Positions 41,440-55,264 of a DNA stretch of 64,000 nt are shown here, piece by piece. Numbering within the stretch: the stretch's first letter is position 1; the number at the start of each line of letters is the position of its first letter. The DNA is from Coccinella septempunctata. Its lineage: Eukaryota; Arthropoda; Insecta; Coleoptera; Coccinellidae. The stretch is from positions 6,758,001-6,822,000 of the forward strand of contig NC_058192.1 in the NCBI RefSeq assembly GCF_907165205.1, in the 5' to 3' direction. The position numbers were made by a program, and so were the translations under genes. The notes beneath the pieces are model-generated. The model searched no databases. It was not told the origin of the DNA and saw nothing but the letters and a program-made list of their open reading frames with translations.

Positions 41440-44402
41440 AGGGTGGAAGCCTAGGCAACGCTGATTATATAATCGGAAATCCCAATCGTATCAGACGAAT
41501 ATAACAGGAGATATCGCAGATTGAAAAATTGCAATTTTTGAAAAATGCCATTTTCAAGATGAAAATCTAAACGAAGGGAGATAGGCTTTCGAAATTGCTC
41601 GCAATGGATGGAGCGTGTTCGAAAACCTATATTTCCATACCAAAATCTCAAATATCTGGCACTGTTTCGGAGAAAATAATTTCATTTGTTTTTCCACTTT
41701 TCATTTTCGAGTTGAATTCGAGCAGCTCTCTAGAGTGCAATTCTCTATTGAATCATCAACTGTTTGGTTTCCTAGAATCTTCAAAACAAATATTATGCGC
41801 TCCATATCCTAGAACAGTAGTAGAATATCCTGATTTTTAGACAGAGTAGCAAAAAGGTGATTTTAGGGGGGTCTAACCCCTTGCTCATTTTTGACCAAAA
41901 AAGTAGAGATTTTCGAAATCGAGTTTTTGTGCTAGGGTGGAAGCCTAGGCAACCCTGATTATATAATCGGAAATCCCAATCGTATCAGACGAATATAACA
42001 GGAGATATCGCAGATTGAAAAATTGCAATTTTTGAAAAATTCCATTTTCAAGATGAAAATCTAAACGAAGGGAGATAGGCTTTCGAAATTGCTCGCAATG
42101 GATGGAGCGTGTTCGAAAACCTATATTTCCATACCAAAATCTCAAATATCTGGCACTGTTTCGGAGAAAATAATTTCTTTTGTTTTTCCACTTTTCATTT
42201 TCGAGTTGAATTCGAACAGCTATCTAGAGTGCAATCCTCTATTGAATCATCAACTGTTTGGTTTCCTAGAATCTTCAAAACAAATTTTATGCGCTCCATA
42301 TCCTAGAACAGTAGTAGAATATCCTGATTTTTAGACAGAGTAGCAAAAAGGTGATTTTAGGGGGGTCTAACCCCTTGCTCATTTTTGACCAAAAAAATCG
42401 AGATTTTCGAAATCGAGTTTTTGTGCTAGGGTGGAAGCCTAGGCAACGCTGATTATATAATCGGAAATCCCAATCGTATCAGACGAATATAACAGGAGAT
42501 ATCGCAGATTGAAAAATTGCAATTTTTGAAAAATGCCATTTTCAAGATGAAAATCTAAACGAAGGGAGATAGGCTTTCGAAATTGCTCGCAATGGATGGA
42601 GCGTGTTCGAAAACCTATATTTCCATACCAAAATCTCAAATATCTGGCACTGTTTCGGAGAAAATAATTTCTTTTGTTTTTCCACTTTTCATTTTCGAGT
42701 TGACTTCGAACAGCTATCTAGAGTGCAATTCTCTATTGAATCATCAACTGTTTGGTTTCCTAGAATCTTCAAAACAAATATTATGCGCTCCATATCCTAG
42801 AACAGTAGTAGAATGTCCTGATTTTTAGACAGAGTAGCAAAAAGGTGATTTTAGGGGGGTCTAACCCCTTGCTCATTTTTGACCAAAAAAATCGAGATTT
42901 TCGAAATCGAGTTTTTGTGCTAGGGTGGAAGCCTAGGCAACGCTGATTATATAACCGGAAATCCCAATTGTATCAGACGAATATAACAGGAGATATCGCA
43001 GATTGAAAAATTGCAATTTTTGAAAAATGCCATTTTCAAGATGAAAATCTAAACGAAAGGAGATAGGCTTTCGAAATTGCTCGCAATGGATGGAGCGTGT
43101 TCGAAAACCTATATTTCCATACCATAATCTCAAATATCTGGTACTGTTTCGGAGAAAATAATTTCTTTTGTTTTTCCACTTTTCATTTTCGAGTTGACTT
43201 CGAACAGCTATCTAGAGTGCAATTCTCTATTGAATCATCAACTGTTTGGTTTCCTAGAATCTTCAAAACAAATATTATGCGCTCCATATCCTAGAACAGT
43301 AGTAGAATATCCTGATTTTTAGACAGAGTAGCAAAAAGGTGATTTTAGGGGGGTCTAACCCCTTGCTCATTTTTGACCAAAAAAATCGAGATTTTCGAAA
43401 TCGAGTTTTTGTGCTAGGGTGGAAGCCTAGGCAACGCTGATTATATAACCGGAAATCCCAATGGTATCAGACGAATATAACAGGAGATATAGCAGATTGA
43501 AAAATTGCAATTTTTGAAAAATGCCATTTTCAAGATGAAAATCTAAACGAAAGGAGATAGGCTTTCGAAATTGCTCGCAATGAATGGAGCGTGTTCGAAA
43601 ACCTATATTTCCATACCAAAATCTCAAATATCTGGCACTGTTTCGGAGAAAATAATTTCTTTTGTTTTTCCACTTTTCATTTTCGAGTTGACTTCGAACA
43701 GCTATCTAGAGTGCAATTCTCTATTGAATCATCAACTGTTTGGTTTCCTAGAATCTTCAAAACAAATATTATGCGCTCCATATCCTAGAACAGTAGTAGA
43801 ATATCCTGATTTTTAGACAGAGTAGCAAAAAGGTGATTTTAGGGGGGCCTAACCCCTTGCTCATTTTTGACCAAAAAAATCGAGATTTTCGAAATCGAGT
43901 TTTTGTGCTAGGGTGGAAGCCTAGGCAACGCTGATTATATAATCGGAAATCCCAATCGAATCAGACGAATATAACAGGAGATATCGCAGATTGAAAAATT
44001 GCAATTTTTGAAAAATGCCATTTTCAAGATGAAAATCTAAACGAAGGGAGATAGGCTTTCGAAATTGCTCGCAATGGATGGAGCGTGTTCGAAAACCTAT
44101 ATTTCCATACCAAAATCTCAAATATCTGGCACTGTTTCGGAGAAAATAATTTCTTTTGTTTTTCCACTTTTCATTTTCGAGTTGACTTCGAACAGCTATC
44201 TAGAGTGCAATTCTCTATTGAATCATCAACTGTTTGGTTTCCTAGAATCTTCAAAACAAATATTATGCGCTCCATATCTTAGAACAGTAGTAGAATGTCC
44301 TGATTTTTAGACAGAGTAGCAAAAAGTGATTTTAGGAGGGTCTAACCCCTTGCTCATTTTTGACCAAAAAAATCGAGATTTTCGAAATCGAGTTTTTGTG
44401 CT

Positions 44403-45390
44403 AGGGAGGAAGCCTAGGCAACGCTGATTATATAACCGGAAATCCCAATTGTATCAGACGAATATAACAGGAGATATCGCAGATTGAAAAATTGCAATTT
44501 TTGAAAAATGCCATTTTCAAGATGAAAATCTAAACGAAGGGAGATAGGCTTTCGAAATTGCTCGCAATGGATGGAGCGTGTTCGAAAACCTATATTTCCA
44601 TACCAAAATCTCAAATATCTGGCACTGTTTCGGAGAAAATAATTTCTTTTGTTTTTCCACTTTTCATTTTCGAGTTGACTTCGAACAGCTCTCTAGAGTG
44701 CAATTCTCTATTGAATCATCAACTGTTTGGTTTCCTAGAATCTTCAAAACAAATATTATGCGCTCCATATCCTAGAACATTAGTAGAATGTCCTGATTTT
44801 TAGACAGAGTAGCAAAAAGGTGATTTTAGGGGGGTCTAACCCCTTGCTCATTTTTGACCAAAAAAATCGAGATTTTCGAAATCGAGTTTTTGTGCTAGGG
44901 TGGAAGCCTAGGCAACGCTGATTATATAACCGGATATCCCAATGGTATCAGACGAATATAACAGGAGATATCGCAGATTGAAAAATTGTAATTTTTGAAA
45001 AATGCCATTTTCAAGATGAAAATCTAAACGAAAGGAGATAGGCTTTCGAAATTGCTCGCAATGGATGGAGCGTGTTCGAAAACCTATATTTCCATACCAA
45101 AATCTCAAATATCTGGCACTGTTTCGGAGAAAATAATTTCTTTTGTTTTTCCACTTTTCATTTTCGAGTTGACTTCGAACAGCTCTCTAGAGTGCAATTC
45201 TCTATTGAATCATCAACTGTTTGGTTTCCTAGAATCTTCAAAACAAATATTATGCGCTCCATATCCTAGAACATTAGTAGAATGTCCTGATTTTTAGACA
45301 GAGTAGCAAAAAGGTGATTTTAGGGGGGTCTAACCCCTTGCTCATTTTTGACCAAAAAAATCGAGATTTTCGAAATCGAGTTTTTGTGCT
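44403..45390 (+). repeat. Two recombinant monomers joining subfamily halves
   Basis: The unit starting 44403 begins like the unit at 10851 (AGGGAGGAAG, ATAACCGG, AATTG) but from about its position 65 onward looks like the unit at 11345 (GAAGGGAG, CTCTCTAGAG, AACATTAGTAG). The unit starting 44897 begins like the unit at 11839 (CCGGATATCCC, GTAATTTTT, GAAAGGAG) and ends like 11345 (CTCTCTAGAG, AACATTAGTAG). The next unit, 45391, is of the pure 11839 type. Confidence 0.75.
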
Positions 45391-47366
45391 AGGGTGGAAG
45401 CCTAGGCAACGCTGATTATATAACCGGATATCCCAATGGTATCAGACGAATATAACAGGAGATATCGCAGATTGAAAAATTGTAATTTTTGAAAAATGCC
45501 ATTTTCAAGATGAAAATCTAAACGAAAGGAGATAGGCTTTCGAAATTGCTCGCAATGGATGGAGCGTGTTCGAAAACCTATATTTCCATACCAAAATCTC
45601 AAATATCTGGCACTGTTTCGGAGAAAATAATTTCTTTTGTTTTTCCACTTTTCATTTTCGAGTTGACTTCGAACAGCTATCTAGAGTGCAATTCCCTATT
45701 GAATCATCAACTGTTTGGTTTCCTAGAATCTTCAAAACAAATATTATGCGCTTCATATCCTAGAACAGTAGTAGAATATCCTGATTTTTAGACAGAGTAG
45801 CAAAAAGGTGATTTTAGGGGGGTCTAACCCCTTGCTCATTTTTGAACAAAAAAATCGAGATTTTCGAAATCGAGTTTTTGTGCTAGGGTGGAAGCCTAGG
45901 CAACGCTGATTATATAATCGGAAATCCCAATCGTATCAGACGAATATAACAGGAGATATCGCAGATTGAAAAATTGCAATTTTTGAAAAATGCCATTTTC
46001 AAGATGAAAATCTAAACGAAGGGAGATAGGCTCTCGAAATTGCTCGCAATGGATGGAGCGTGTTCGAAAACCTATATTTCCATACCAAAATCTCAAATAT
46101 CTGGCACTGTTTCGGAGAAAATAATTTCATTTGTTTTTCCACTTTTCATTTTCGAGTTGAATTCGAGCAGCTCTCTAGAGTGCAATTCTCTATTGAATCA
46201 TCAACTGTTTGGTTTCCTAGAATCTTCAAAACAAATATTATGCGCTCCATATCCTAGAACAGTAGTAGAATATCCTGATTTTTAGACAGAGTAGCAAAAA
46301 GGTGATTTTAGGGGGGTCTAACCCCTTGCTCATTTTTGACCAAAAAAATAGAGATTTTCGAAATCGAGTTTTTGTGCTAGGGTGGAAGCCTAGGCAACCC
46401 TGATTATATAATCGGAAATCCCAATCGTATCAGACGAATATAACAGGAGATATCGCAGATTGAAAAATTGCAATTTTTGAAAAATTCCATTTTCAAGATG
46501 AAAATCTGAACGAAGGGAGATAGGCTTTCGAAATTGCTCGAAATGGATGGAGCGTGTTCGAAAACCTATATTTCCATACCAAAATCTCAAATATCTGGCA
46601 CTGTTTCGGAGAAAATAATTTCTTTTGTTTTTCCACTTTTCATTTTCGAGTTGACTTCGAACAGCTATCTAGAGTGCAATCCTCTATTGAATCATCAACT
46701 GTTTGGTTTCCTAGAATCTTCAAAACAAATATTATGCGCTCCATATCCTAGAACAGTAGTAGAATATCCTGATTTTTAGACAGAGTAGCAAAAAGGTGAT
46801 TTTAGGGGGGCCTAACCCCTTGCTCATTTTTGACCAAAAAAATCGAGATTTTCGACATCGAGTTTTTGTGCTAGGGTGGAAGCCTAGGCGCCGCTGATTA
46901 TATAGTCGGAAATCCCAATCGTATCAGACGAATATAACAGGAGATATCGCAGATTGAAAAATTGCAATTTTTGAAAAATGCCATTTTCAAGATGAAAATC
47001 TAAACGAAGGGAGATAGGCTTTCGAAATTGCTCGCAATGGATGGAGCGTGTTCGAAAACCTATATTTCCATACCAAAATCTCAAATATCTGGCACTGTTT
47101 CGGAGAAAATAATTTCTTTTGTTTTTCCACTTTTCATTTTCGAGTTGACTTCGAACAGCTATCTAGAGTGCAATTCTCTATCGAATCATCAACTGTTTGG
47201 TTTCCTAGAATCTTCAAAACAAATATTATGCGCTCCATATCCTAGAACAGTAGTAGAATATCCTGATTTTTAGACAGAGTAGCAAAAAGGTGATTTTAGG
47301 GGGGTCTAACCCCTTGCTCATTTTTGACCAAAAAAATCGAGATTTTCGAAATCGAGTTTTTGTGCT

Positions 47367-49341
47367 AGGGTGGAAGCCTAGGCAACGCTGATTATATAAT
47401 CGGAAATCCCAATCGTATCAGACGAATATAACAGGAGATATCGCAGATTGAAAAATTGCAATTTTTGAAAAATGCCATTTTCAAGATGAAAATCTGAACG
47501 AAAGGAGATAGGCTTTCGAAAGTGCTCGCAATGGATGGAGCGTGTTCGAAAACCTATATTTCCATACCAAAATCTCAAATATCTGGCACTGTTTCGGAGA
47601 AAATAATTTCTTTTGTTTTTCCACTTTTCATTTTCGAGTTGACTTCGAACAGCTATCTAGAGTGCAATTCCCTATTGAATCATCAACTGTTTGGTTTCCT
47701 AGAATCTTCAAAACAAATATTATGCGCTTCATATCCTAGAACAGTAGTAGAATATCCTGATTTTTAGACAGAGTAGCAAAAAGGTGATTTTAGGGGGGTC
47801 TAACCCCTTGCTCATTTTTGAACAAAAAAATCGAGATTTTCGAAATCGAGTTTTTGTGCTAGGGTGGAAGCCTAGGCAACGCTGATTATATAATCGGAAA
47901 TCCCAATCGTATCAGACGAATATAACAGGAGATATCGCAGATTGAAAAATTGCAATTTTTGAAAAATGCCATTTTCAAGATGAAAATCTAAACGAAGCGA
48001 AATAGGCTTTCGAAATTGCTCGCAATGGATGGAGCGTGCTCGAAAACCTATATTTCCATACCAAAATCTCAAATATCTGGCACTGTTTCGGAGAAAATAA
48101 TTTCTTTTTTTTTTCACTTTTCATTTTCGAGTTGACTTCGAACAGCTATCTAGAGTGCAATTCCCTATTGAATCATCAACTGTTTGGTTTCCTAGAATCT
48201 TCAAAACAAATATTATGCGCTTCATATCCTAGAACAGTAGTAGAATATCCTGATTTTTAGACAGAGTAGCAAAAAGGTGATTTTAGGGGGGTCTAACCCC
48301 TTGCTCATTTTTGAACAAAAAAATCGAGATTTTCGAAATCGAGTTTTTGTGCTAGGGTGGAAGCCTAGGCAACGCTGATTATATAATCGGAAATCCCAAT
48401 CGTATCAGACGAATATAACAGGAGATATCGCAGATTGAAAAATTGCAATTTTTGAAAAATGCCATTTTCAAGATGAAAATCTAAACGAAGCGAAATAGGC
48501 TTTCGAAATTGCTCGCAATGGATGGAGCGTGTTCGAAAACCTATATTTCCATACCAAAATCTCAAATATCTGGCACTGTTTCGGAGAAAATAATTTCATT
48601 TGTTTTTCCACTTTTCATTTTCGAGTTGACTTCGAACAGCTATCTAGAGTGCAATTCTCTATTGAATCATCAACTGTTTGGTTTCCTAGAATCTTCAAAA
48701 CAAATATTATGCGCTCCATATCCTAGAACAGTAGTAGAATATCCTGATTTTTAGACAGAGTAGCAAAAATGTGATTTTAGGGGGGTCTAACCCCTTGCTC
48801 ATTTTTGACCAAAAAAATCGAGATTTTCGAAATCGAGTTTTTGTGCTAGGGTGGAAGCCTAGGCAACGCTGATTATATAATCGGAAATCCCAATCGTATC
48901 AGACGAATATAACAGGAGATATCGCAGATTGAAAAATTGCAATTTTTGAAAAATGCCATTTTCAAGATGAAAATCTGAACGAAAGGAGATAGGCTTTCGA
49001 AAGTGCTCGCAATGGATGGAGCGTGTTCGAAAACCTATATTTCCATACCAAAATCTCAAATATCTGGCACTGTTTCGGAGAAAATAATTTCTTTTGTTTT
49101 TCCACTTTTCATTTTCGAGTTGACTTCGAACAGCTATCTAGAGTGCAATTCCCTATTGAATCATCAACTGTTTGGTTTCCTAGAATCTTCAAAACAAATA
49201 TTATGCGCTTCATATCCTAGAACAGTAGTAGAATATCCTGATTTTTAGACAGAGTAGCAAAAAGGTGATTTTAGGGGGGTCTAACCCCTTGCTCATTTTT
49301 GAACAAAAAAATCGAGATTTTCGAAATCGAGTTTTTATGCT
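47367..49341 (+). repeat. Short block with a private mark repeated after three units
   Basis: Units starting 47367 and 48848 are the only two with CGAAAGTGCTCGC together with AATCTGAACGAAAGG. They are 1481 bp apart, three units minus one base. The unit between them at 47861 has a T-run (TTTCTTTTTTTTTTCAC) and GTGCTCGAAAAC. Confidence 0.75.
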
Positions 49342-50822
49342 AGGGTGGAAGCCTAGGCAACGCTGATTATATAATCGGAAATCCCAATCGTATCAGACGA
49401 ATATAACAGGAGATATCGCAGATTGAAAAATTGCAATTTTTGAAAAATGCCATTTTCAAGATGAAAATCTAAACGAAGCGAAATAGGCTTTCGAAATTGC
49501 TCGCAATGGATGGAGCGTGTTCGAAAACCTATATTTCCATACCAAAATCTCAAATATCTGGCACTGTTTCGGAGAAAATAATTTCATTTGTTTTTCCACT
49601 TTTCATTTTCGAGTTGACTTCGAGCAGCTCTCTAGAGTGCAATTCTCTATCGAATCATCAACTGTTTGGTTTCCTAGAATCTTCAAAACAAATATTATGC
49701 GCTCCATATCCTAGAACAGTAGTAGAATATCCTGATTTTTAGACAGAGTAGCAAAAATGTGGTTTTAGGGGGGTCTAACCCCTTGCTCATTTTTGACCAA
49801 AAAAATCGAGATTTTCGAAATCGAGTTTTTGTGCTAGGGTGGAAGCCTAGGCAACGCTGATTATATAACCGGAAATTCCAATTGTATCAGACGAATATAA
49901 CAGGAGATATCGCAGATTGAAAAATTGCAATTTTTGAAAAATGCCATTTTCAAGATGAAAATCTAAACGAAAGGAGATAGGCTTTCGAAATTGCTCGCAA
50001 TGGATGGAGCGTGTTCGAAAACCTATATTTCCATACCAAAATCTCAAATATCTGGCACTGTTTCGGAGAAAATAATTTCTTTTGTTTTTCCACTTTTCAT
50101 TTTCGAGTTGACTTCGAACAGCTATCTAGAGTGCAATTCTCTATTGAATCATCAACTGTTTGGTTTCCTAGAATCTTCAAAACAAATATTATGCGCTCCA
50201 TATCCTAGAACAGTAGTAGAATATCCTGATTTTTAGACAGAGTAGCAAAAAGGTGATTTTAGGGGGTCTAACCCCTTGCTCATTTTTGACCAAAAAAATC
50301 GAGATTTTCGAAATCGAGTTTTTGTGCTAGGGTGGAAGCCTAGGCAACGCTGATTATATAACCGGAAATCCCAATGGTATCAGACGAATATAACAGGAGA
50401 TATCGCAGATTGAAAAATTGTAATTTTTGAAAAATGCCATTTTCAAGATGAAAATCTAAACGAAAGGAGATAGGCTTTCGAAATTGCTCGCAATGGATGG
50501 AGCGTGTTCGAAAACCTATATTTCCATACCAAAATCTCAAATATCTGGCACTGTTTCGGAGAAAATAATTTCTTTTGTTTTTCCACTTTTCATTTTCGAG
50601 TTGACTTCGAACAGCTCTCTAGAGTGCAATTCTCTATTGAATCATCAACTGTTTGGTTTCCTAGAATCTTCAAAACAAATATTATGCGCTCCATATCCTA
50701 GAACAGTAGTAGAATGTCCTGATTTTTAGACAGAGTAGCAAAAAGGTGATTTTAGGGGGGTCTAACCCCTTGCTCATTTTTGACCAAAAAAATCGAGATT
50801 TTCGAAATCGAGTTTTTGTGCT

Positions 50823-53800
50823 AGGGTGGAAGCCTAGGCAACGCTGATTATATAATCGGAAATCCCAATCGTATCAGACGAATATCACAGGAGATATCGC
50901 AGATTGAAAAATTGCAATTTTTGAAAAATGCCATTTTCAAGATGAAAATCTAAACGAAAGGAGATAGGCTTTCGAAATTGCTCGCAATGGATGGAGCGTG
51001 TTCGAAAACCTACATTTCCATACCAAAATCTCAAATATCTGGCACTGTTTCGGAGAAAATAATTTCTTTTGTTTTTCTACTTTTCATTTTCGAGTTGACT
51101 TCGAACAGCTATCTAGAGTGCAATTCTCTATTGAATCATCAACTGTTTGGTTTCCTAGAATCTCCAAAACAAATATTATGCGCTCCATATCCTAGAACAG
51201 TAGTAGAATATCCTGATTTTTAGACAGAGTAGCAAAAAGGTGATTTTAGGGGGGTCTAACCCCTTGCTCATTTTTGACCAAAAAAATCGAGATTTTCGAA
51301 ATCGAGTTTTTGTGCTAGGGTGGAAGCCTAGGCAACGCTGATTATATAACCGGAAATCCCAATTGTATCAGACGAATATAACAGGAGATATCGCAGATTG
51401 AAAAATTGCAATTTTTGAAAAATGCCATTTTCAAGATGAAAATCTAAACGAAAGGAGATAGGCTTTCGAAATTGCTCGCAATGGATGGAGCGTGTTCGAA
51501 AACCTATATTTCCATACCAAAATCTCAAATATCTGGCACTGTTTCGGAGAAAATAATTTCTTTTGTTTTTCCATTTTTCATTTTCGAGTTGACTTCGAAC
51601 AGCTATCTAGAGTGCAATTCCCTATTGAATCATCAACTGTTTGGTTTCCTAGAATCTTCAAAACAAATATTATGCGCTTCATATCCTAGAACAGTAGTAG
51701 AATATCCTGATTTTTAGACAGAGTAGCAAAAAGGTGATTTTAGGGGGCTCTAACCCCTTGCTCATTTTTGAACAAAAAAATCGAGATTTTCGAAATCGAG
51801 TTTTTGTGCTAGGGTGGAAGCCTAGGCAACGCTGATTATATAACCGGAAATCCCAATTGTATCAGACGAATATAACAGGAGATATCGCAGATTGAAAAAT
51901 TGCAATTTTTGAAAAATGCCATTTTCAAGATGAAAATCTAAACGAAAGGAGATAGGCTTTCGAAATTGCTCGCAATGGATGGAGCGTGTTCGAAAACCTA
52001 TATTTCCATACCAAAATCTCAAATATCTGGCACTGTTTCGGAGAAAATAATTTCTTTTGTTTTTCCATTTTTCATTTTCGAGTTGACTTCGAACAGCTAT
52101 CTAGAGTGCAATTCCCTATTGAATCATCAACTGTTTGGTTTCCTAGAATCTTCAAAACAAATATTATGCGCTTCATATCCTAGAACAGTAGTAGAATATC
52201 CTGATTTTTAGACAGAGTAGCAAAAAGGTGATTTTAGGGGGCTCTAACCCCTTGCTCATTTTTGAACAAAAAAATCGAGATTTTCGAAATCGAGTTTTTG
52301 TGCTAGGGTGGAAGCCTAGGCAACGCTGATTATAATCGGAAATCCCAATCGTATCAGACGAATATAACAGGAGATATCGCAGATTGAAAAATTGCAATTT
52401 TTGAAAAATGCCATTTTCAAGATGAAAATCTAAACGAAGGGAGATAGGCTTTCGAAATTGCTCGCAATGGATGGAGCGTGTTTGAAAACCTATATTTCCA
52501 TACCATAATCTCAAATATCTGGCACTGTTTCGGAGAAAATAATTTCTTTTGTTTTTCCACTTTCCATTTTCGAGTTGACTTCGAGCAGCTCTCTAGAGTG
52601 CAATTCTCTATTGAATCATCAACTGTTTGGTTTCCTAGAATCTTCAAAACAAATATTATGCGCTCCATATCCTAGAACAGTAGTAGAATATCCTGATTTT
52701 TAGACAGAGTAGCAAAAAGGTGATTTTAGGGGGGTCTAACCCCTTGCTCATTTTTGACCAAAAAAATCGAGATTTTCGAAATCGAGTTTTTGTGCTAGGG
52801 TGGAAGCCTAGGCAACGCTGATTATATAATCGGAAATCCCAATCGTATCAGACGAATATAACAGGAGATATCGCAGATTGAAAAATTGCAATTTTTGAAA
52901 AATGCCATTTTCAAGATGAAAATCTAAACGAAGGGAGATAGGCTTTCGAAATTGCTCGCAATGGATGGAGCGTGTTCGAAAACCTATATTTCCATACCAA
53001 AATCTCAAATATCTGGTACTGTTTCGGAGAAAATAATTTCTTTTGTTTTTCCACTTTTCATTTTCGAGTTGACTTCGAACAGCTCTCTAGAGTGCAATTC
53101 TCTATTGAATCATCAACTGTTTGGTTTCCTAGAATCTTCAAAACAAATATTATGCGCTCCATATCCTAGAACAGTAGTAGAATATCCTGATTTTTAGACA
53201 GAGTAGCAAAAAGGTGATTTTAGGGGGGTCTAACCCCTTGCTCATTTTTGACCAAAAAAATCGAGATTTTCGAAATCGAGTTTTTGTGCTAGGGTGGAAG
53301 CCTAGGCAACGCTGATTATATAATCGGAAATCCCAATCGTATCAGACGAATATCACAGGAGATATCGCAGATTGAAAAATTGCAATTTTTGAAAAATGCC
53401 ATTTTCAAGATGAAAATCTAAACGAAAGGAGATAGGCTTTCGAAATTGCTCGCAATGGATGGAGCGTGTTCGAAAACCTACATTTCCATACCAAAATCTC
53501 AAATATCTGGCACTGTTTCGGAGAAAATAATTTCTTTTGTTTTTCCACTTTTCATTTTCGAGTTGACTTCGAACAGCTATCTAGAGTGCAATTCTCTATT
53601 GAATCATCAACTGTTTGGTTTCCTAGAATCTCCAAAACAAATATTATGCGCTCCATATCCTAGAACAGTAGTAGAATATCCTGATTTTTAGACAGAGTAG
53701 CAAAAAGGTGATTTTAGGGGGGTCTAACCCCTTGTTCATTTTTGACCAAAAAAATCGAGATTTTCGAAATCGAGTTTTTGTGCTAGGGTGGAAGCCTAGG

Positions 53801-55264
53801 CAACGCTGATTATATAACCGGAAATCCCAATTGTATCAGACGAATATAACAGGAGATATCGCAGATTGAAAAATTGCAATTTTTGAAAAATGCCATTTTC
53901 AAGATGAAAATCTAAACGAAAGGAGATAGGCTTTCGAAATTGCTCGCAATGGATGGAGCGTGTTCGAAAACCTATATTTCCATACCAAAATCTCAAATAT
54001 CTGGCACTGTTTCGGAGAAAATAATTTCTTTTGTTTTTCCATTTTTCATTTTCGAGTTGACTTCGAACAGCTATCTAGAGTGCAATTCCCTATTGAATCA
54101 TCAACTGTTTGGTTTCCTAGAATCTTCAAAACAAATATTATGCGCTTCATATCCTAGAACAGTAGTAGAATATCCTGATTTTTAGACAGAGTAGCAAAAA
54201 GGTGATTTTAGGGGGCTCTAACCCCTTGCTCATTTTTGAACAAAAAAATCGAGATTTTCGAAATCGAGTTTTTGTGCTAGGGTGGAAGCCTAGGCAACGC
54301 TGATTATAATCGGAAATCCCAATCGTATCAGACGAATATAACAGGAGATATCGCAGATTGAAAAATTGCAATTTTTGAAAAATGCCATTTTCAAGATGAA
54401 AATCTAAACGAAGGGAGATAGGCTTTCGAAATTGCTCGCAATGGATGGAGCGTGTTGGAAAACCTATATTTCCATACCATAATCTCAAATATCTGGCACT
54501 GTTTCGGAGAAAATAATTTCTTTTGTTTTTCCACTTTTCATTTTCGAGTTGACTTCGAGCAGCTCTCTAGAGTGCAATTCTCTATTGAATCATCAACTGT
54601 TTGGTTTCCTAGAATCTTCAAAACAAATATTATGCGCTCCATATCCTAGAACAGTAGTAGAATATCCTGATTTTTAGACAGAGTAGCAAAAATGTGATTT
54701 TAGGGGGGTCTAACCCCTTGCTCATTTTTGACCAAAAAAATCGGGATTTTCGAAATCGAGTTTTTGTGCTAGGGTGGAAGCCTAGGCAACGCTGATTATA
54801 TAATCGGAAATCCCAATCGTATCAGACGAATATAACAGGAGATATCGCAGATTGAAAAATTGCAATTTTTGAAAAATGCCATTTTCAAGATGAAAATCTA
54901 AACGAAGGGAGATAGGCTTTCGAAATTGCTCGCAATGGATGGAGCGTGTTCGAAAACCTATATTTCCATACCAAAATCTCAAATATCTGGTACTGTTTCG
55001 GAGAAAATAATTTCTTTTGTTTTTCCACTTTTCATTTTCGAGTTGACTTCGAACAGCTCTCTAGAGTGCAATTCTCTATTGAATCATCAACTGTTTGGTT
55101 TCCTAGAATCTTCAAAACAAATATTATGCGCTCCATATCCTAGAACAGTAGTAGAATGTCCTGATTTTTAGACAGAGTAGCAAAAAGGTGATTTTAGGGG
55201 GGTCTAACCCCTTGCTCATTTTTGACCAAAAAAATCGAGATTTTCGAAATCGAGTTTTTGTGCT
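50823..55264 (+). repeat. Edge-proximal four-unit repeat with one extra duplicated unit
   Basis: Units starting 50823, 51317 or 51811, 52305 and 52797 recur as 53291, 53785, 54279 and 54771. Marks are AATATCACAGG with CCTACATTTCC and ATCTCCAAAAC, then TTTTCCATTTTTC with GGGGGCTCTAACC, then a 2-bp loss (GATTATAATCGG) with CCATACCATAATC, then CTGGTACTG. Units 51317-51810 and 51811-52304 look identical base for base, so one unit was duplicated very recently. Confidence 0.85.

Noticed and set aside
52173..52514. 113-codon reverse frame (also at 54147-54488)
   Set aside because: A 2-bp loss in the units at 52305 and 54279 merely joins frames across a unit junction. It is not a gene.
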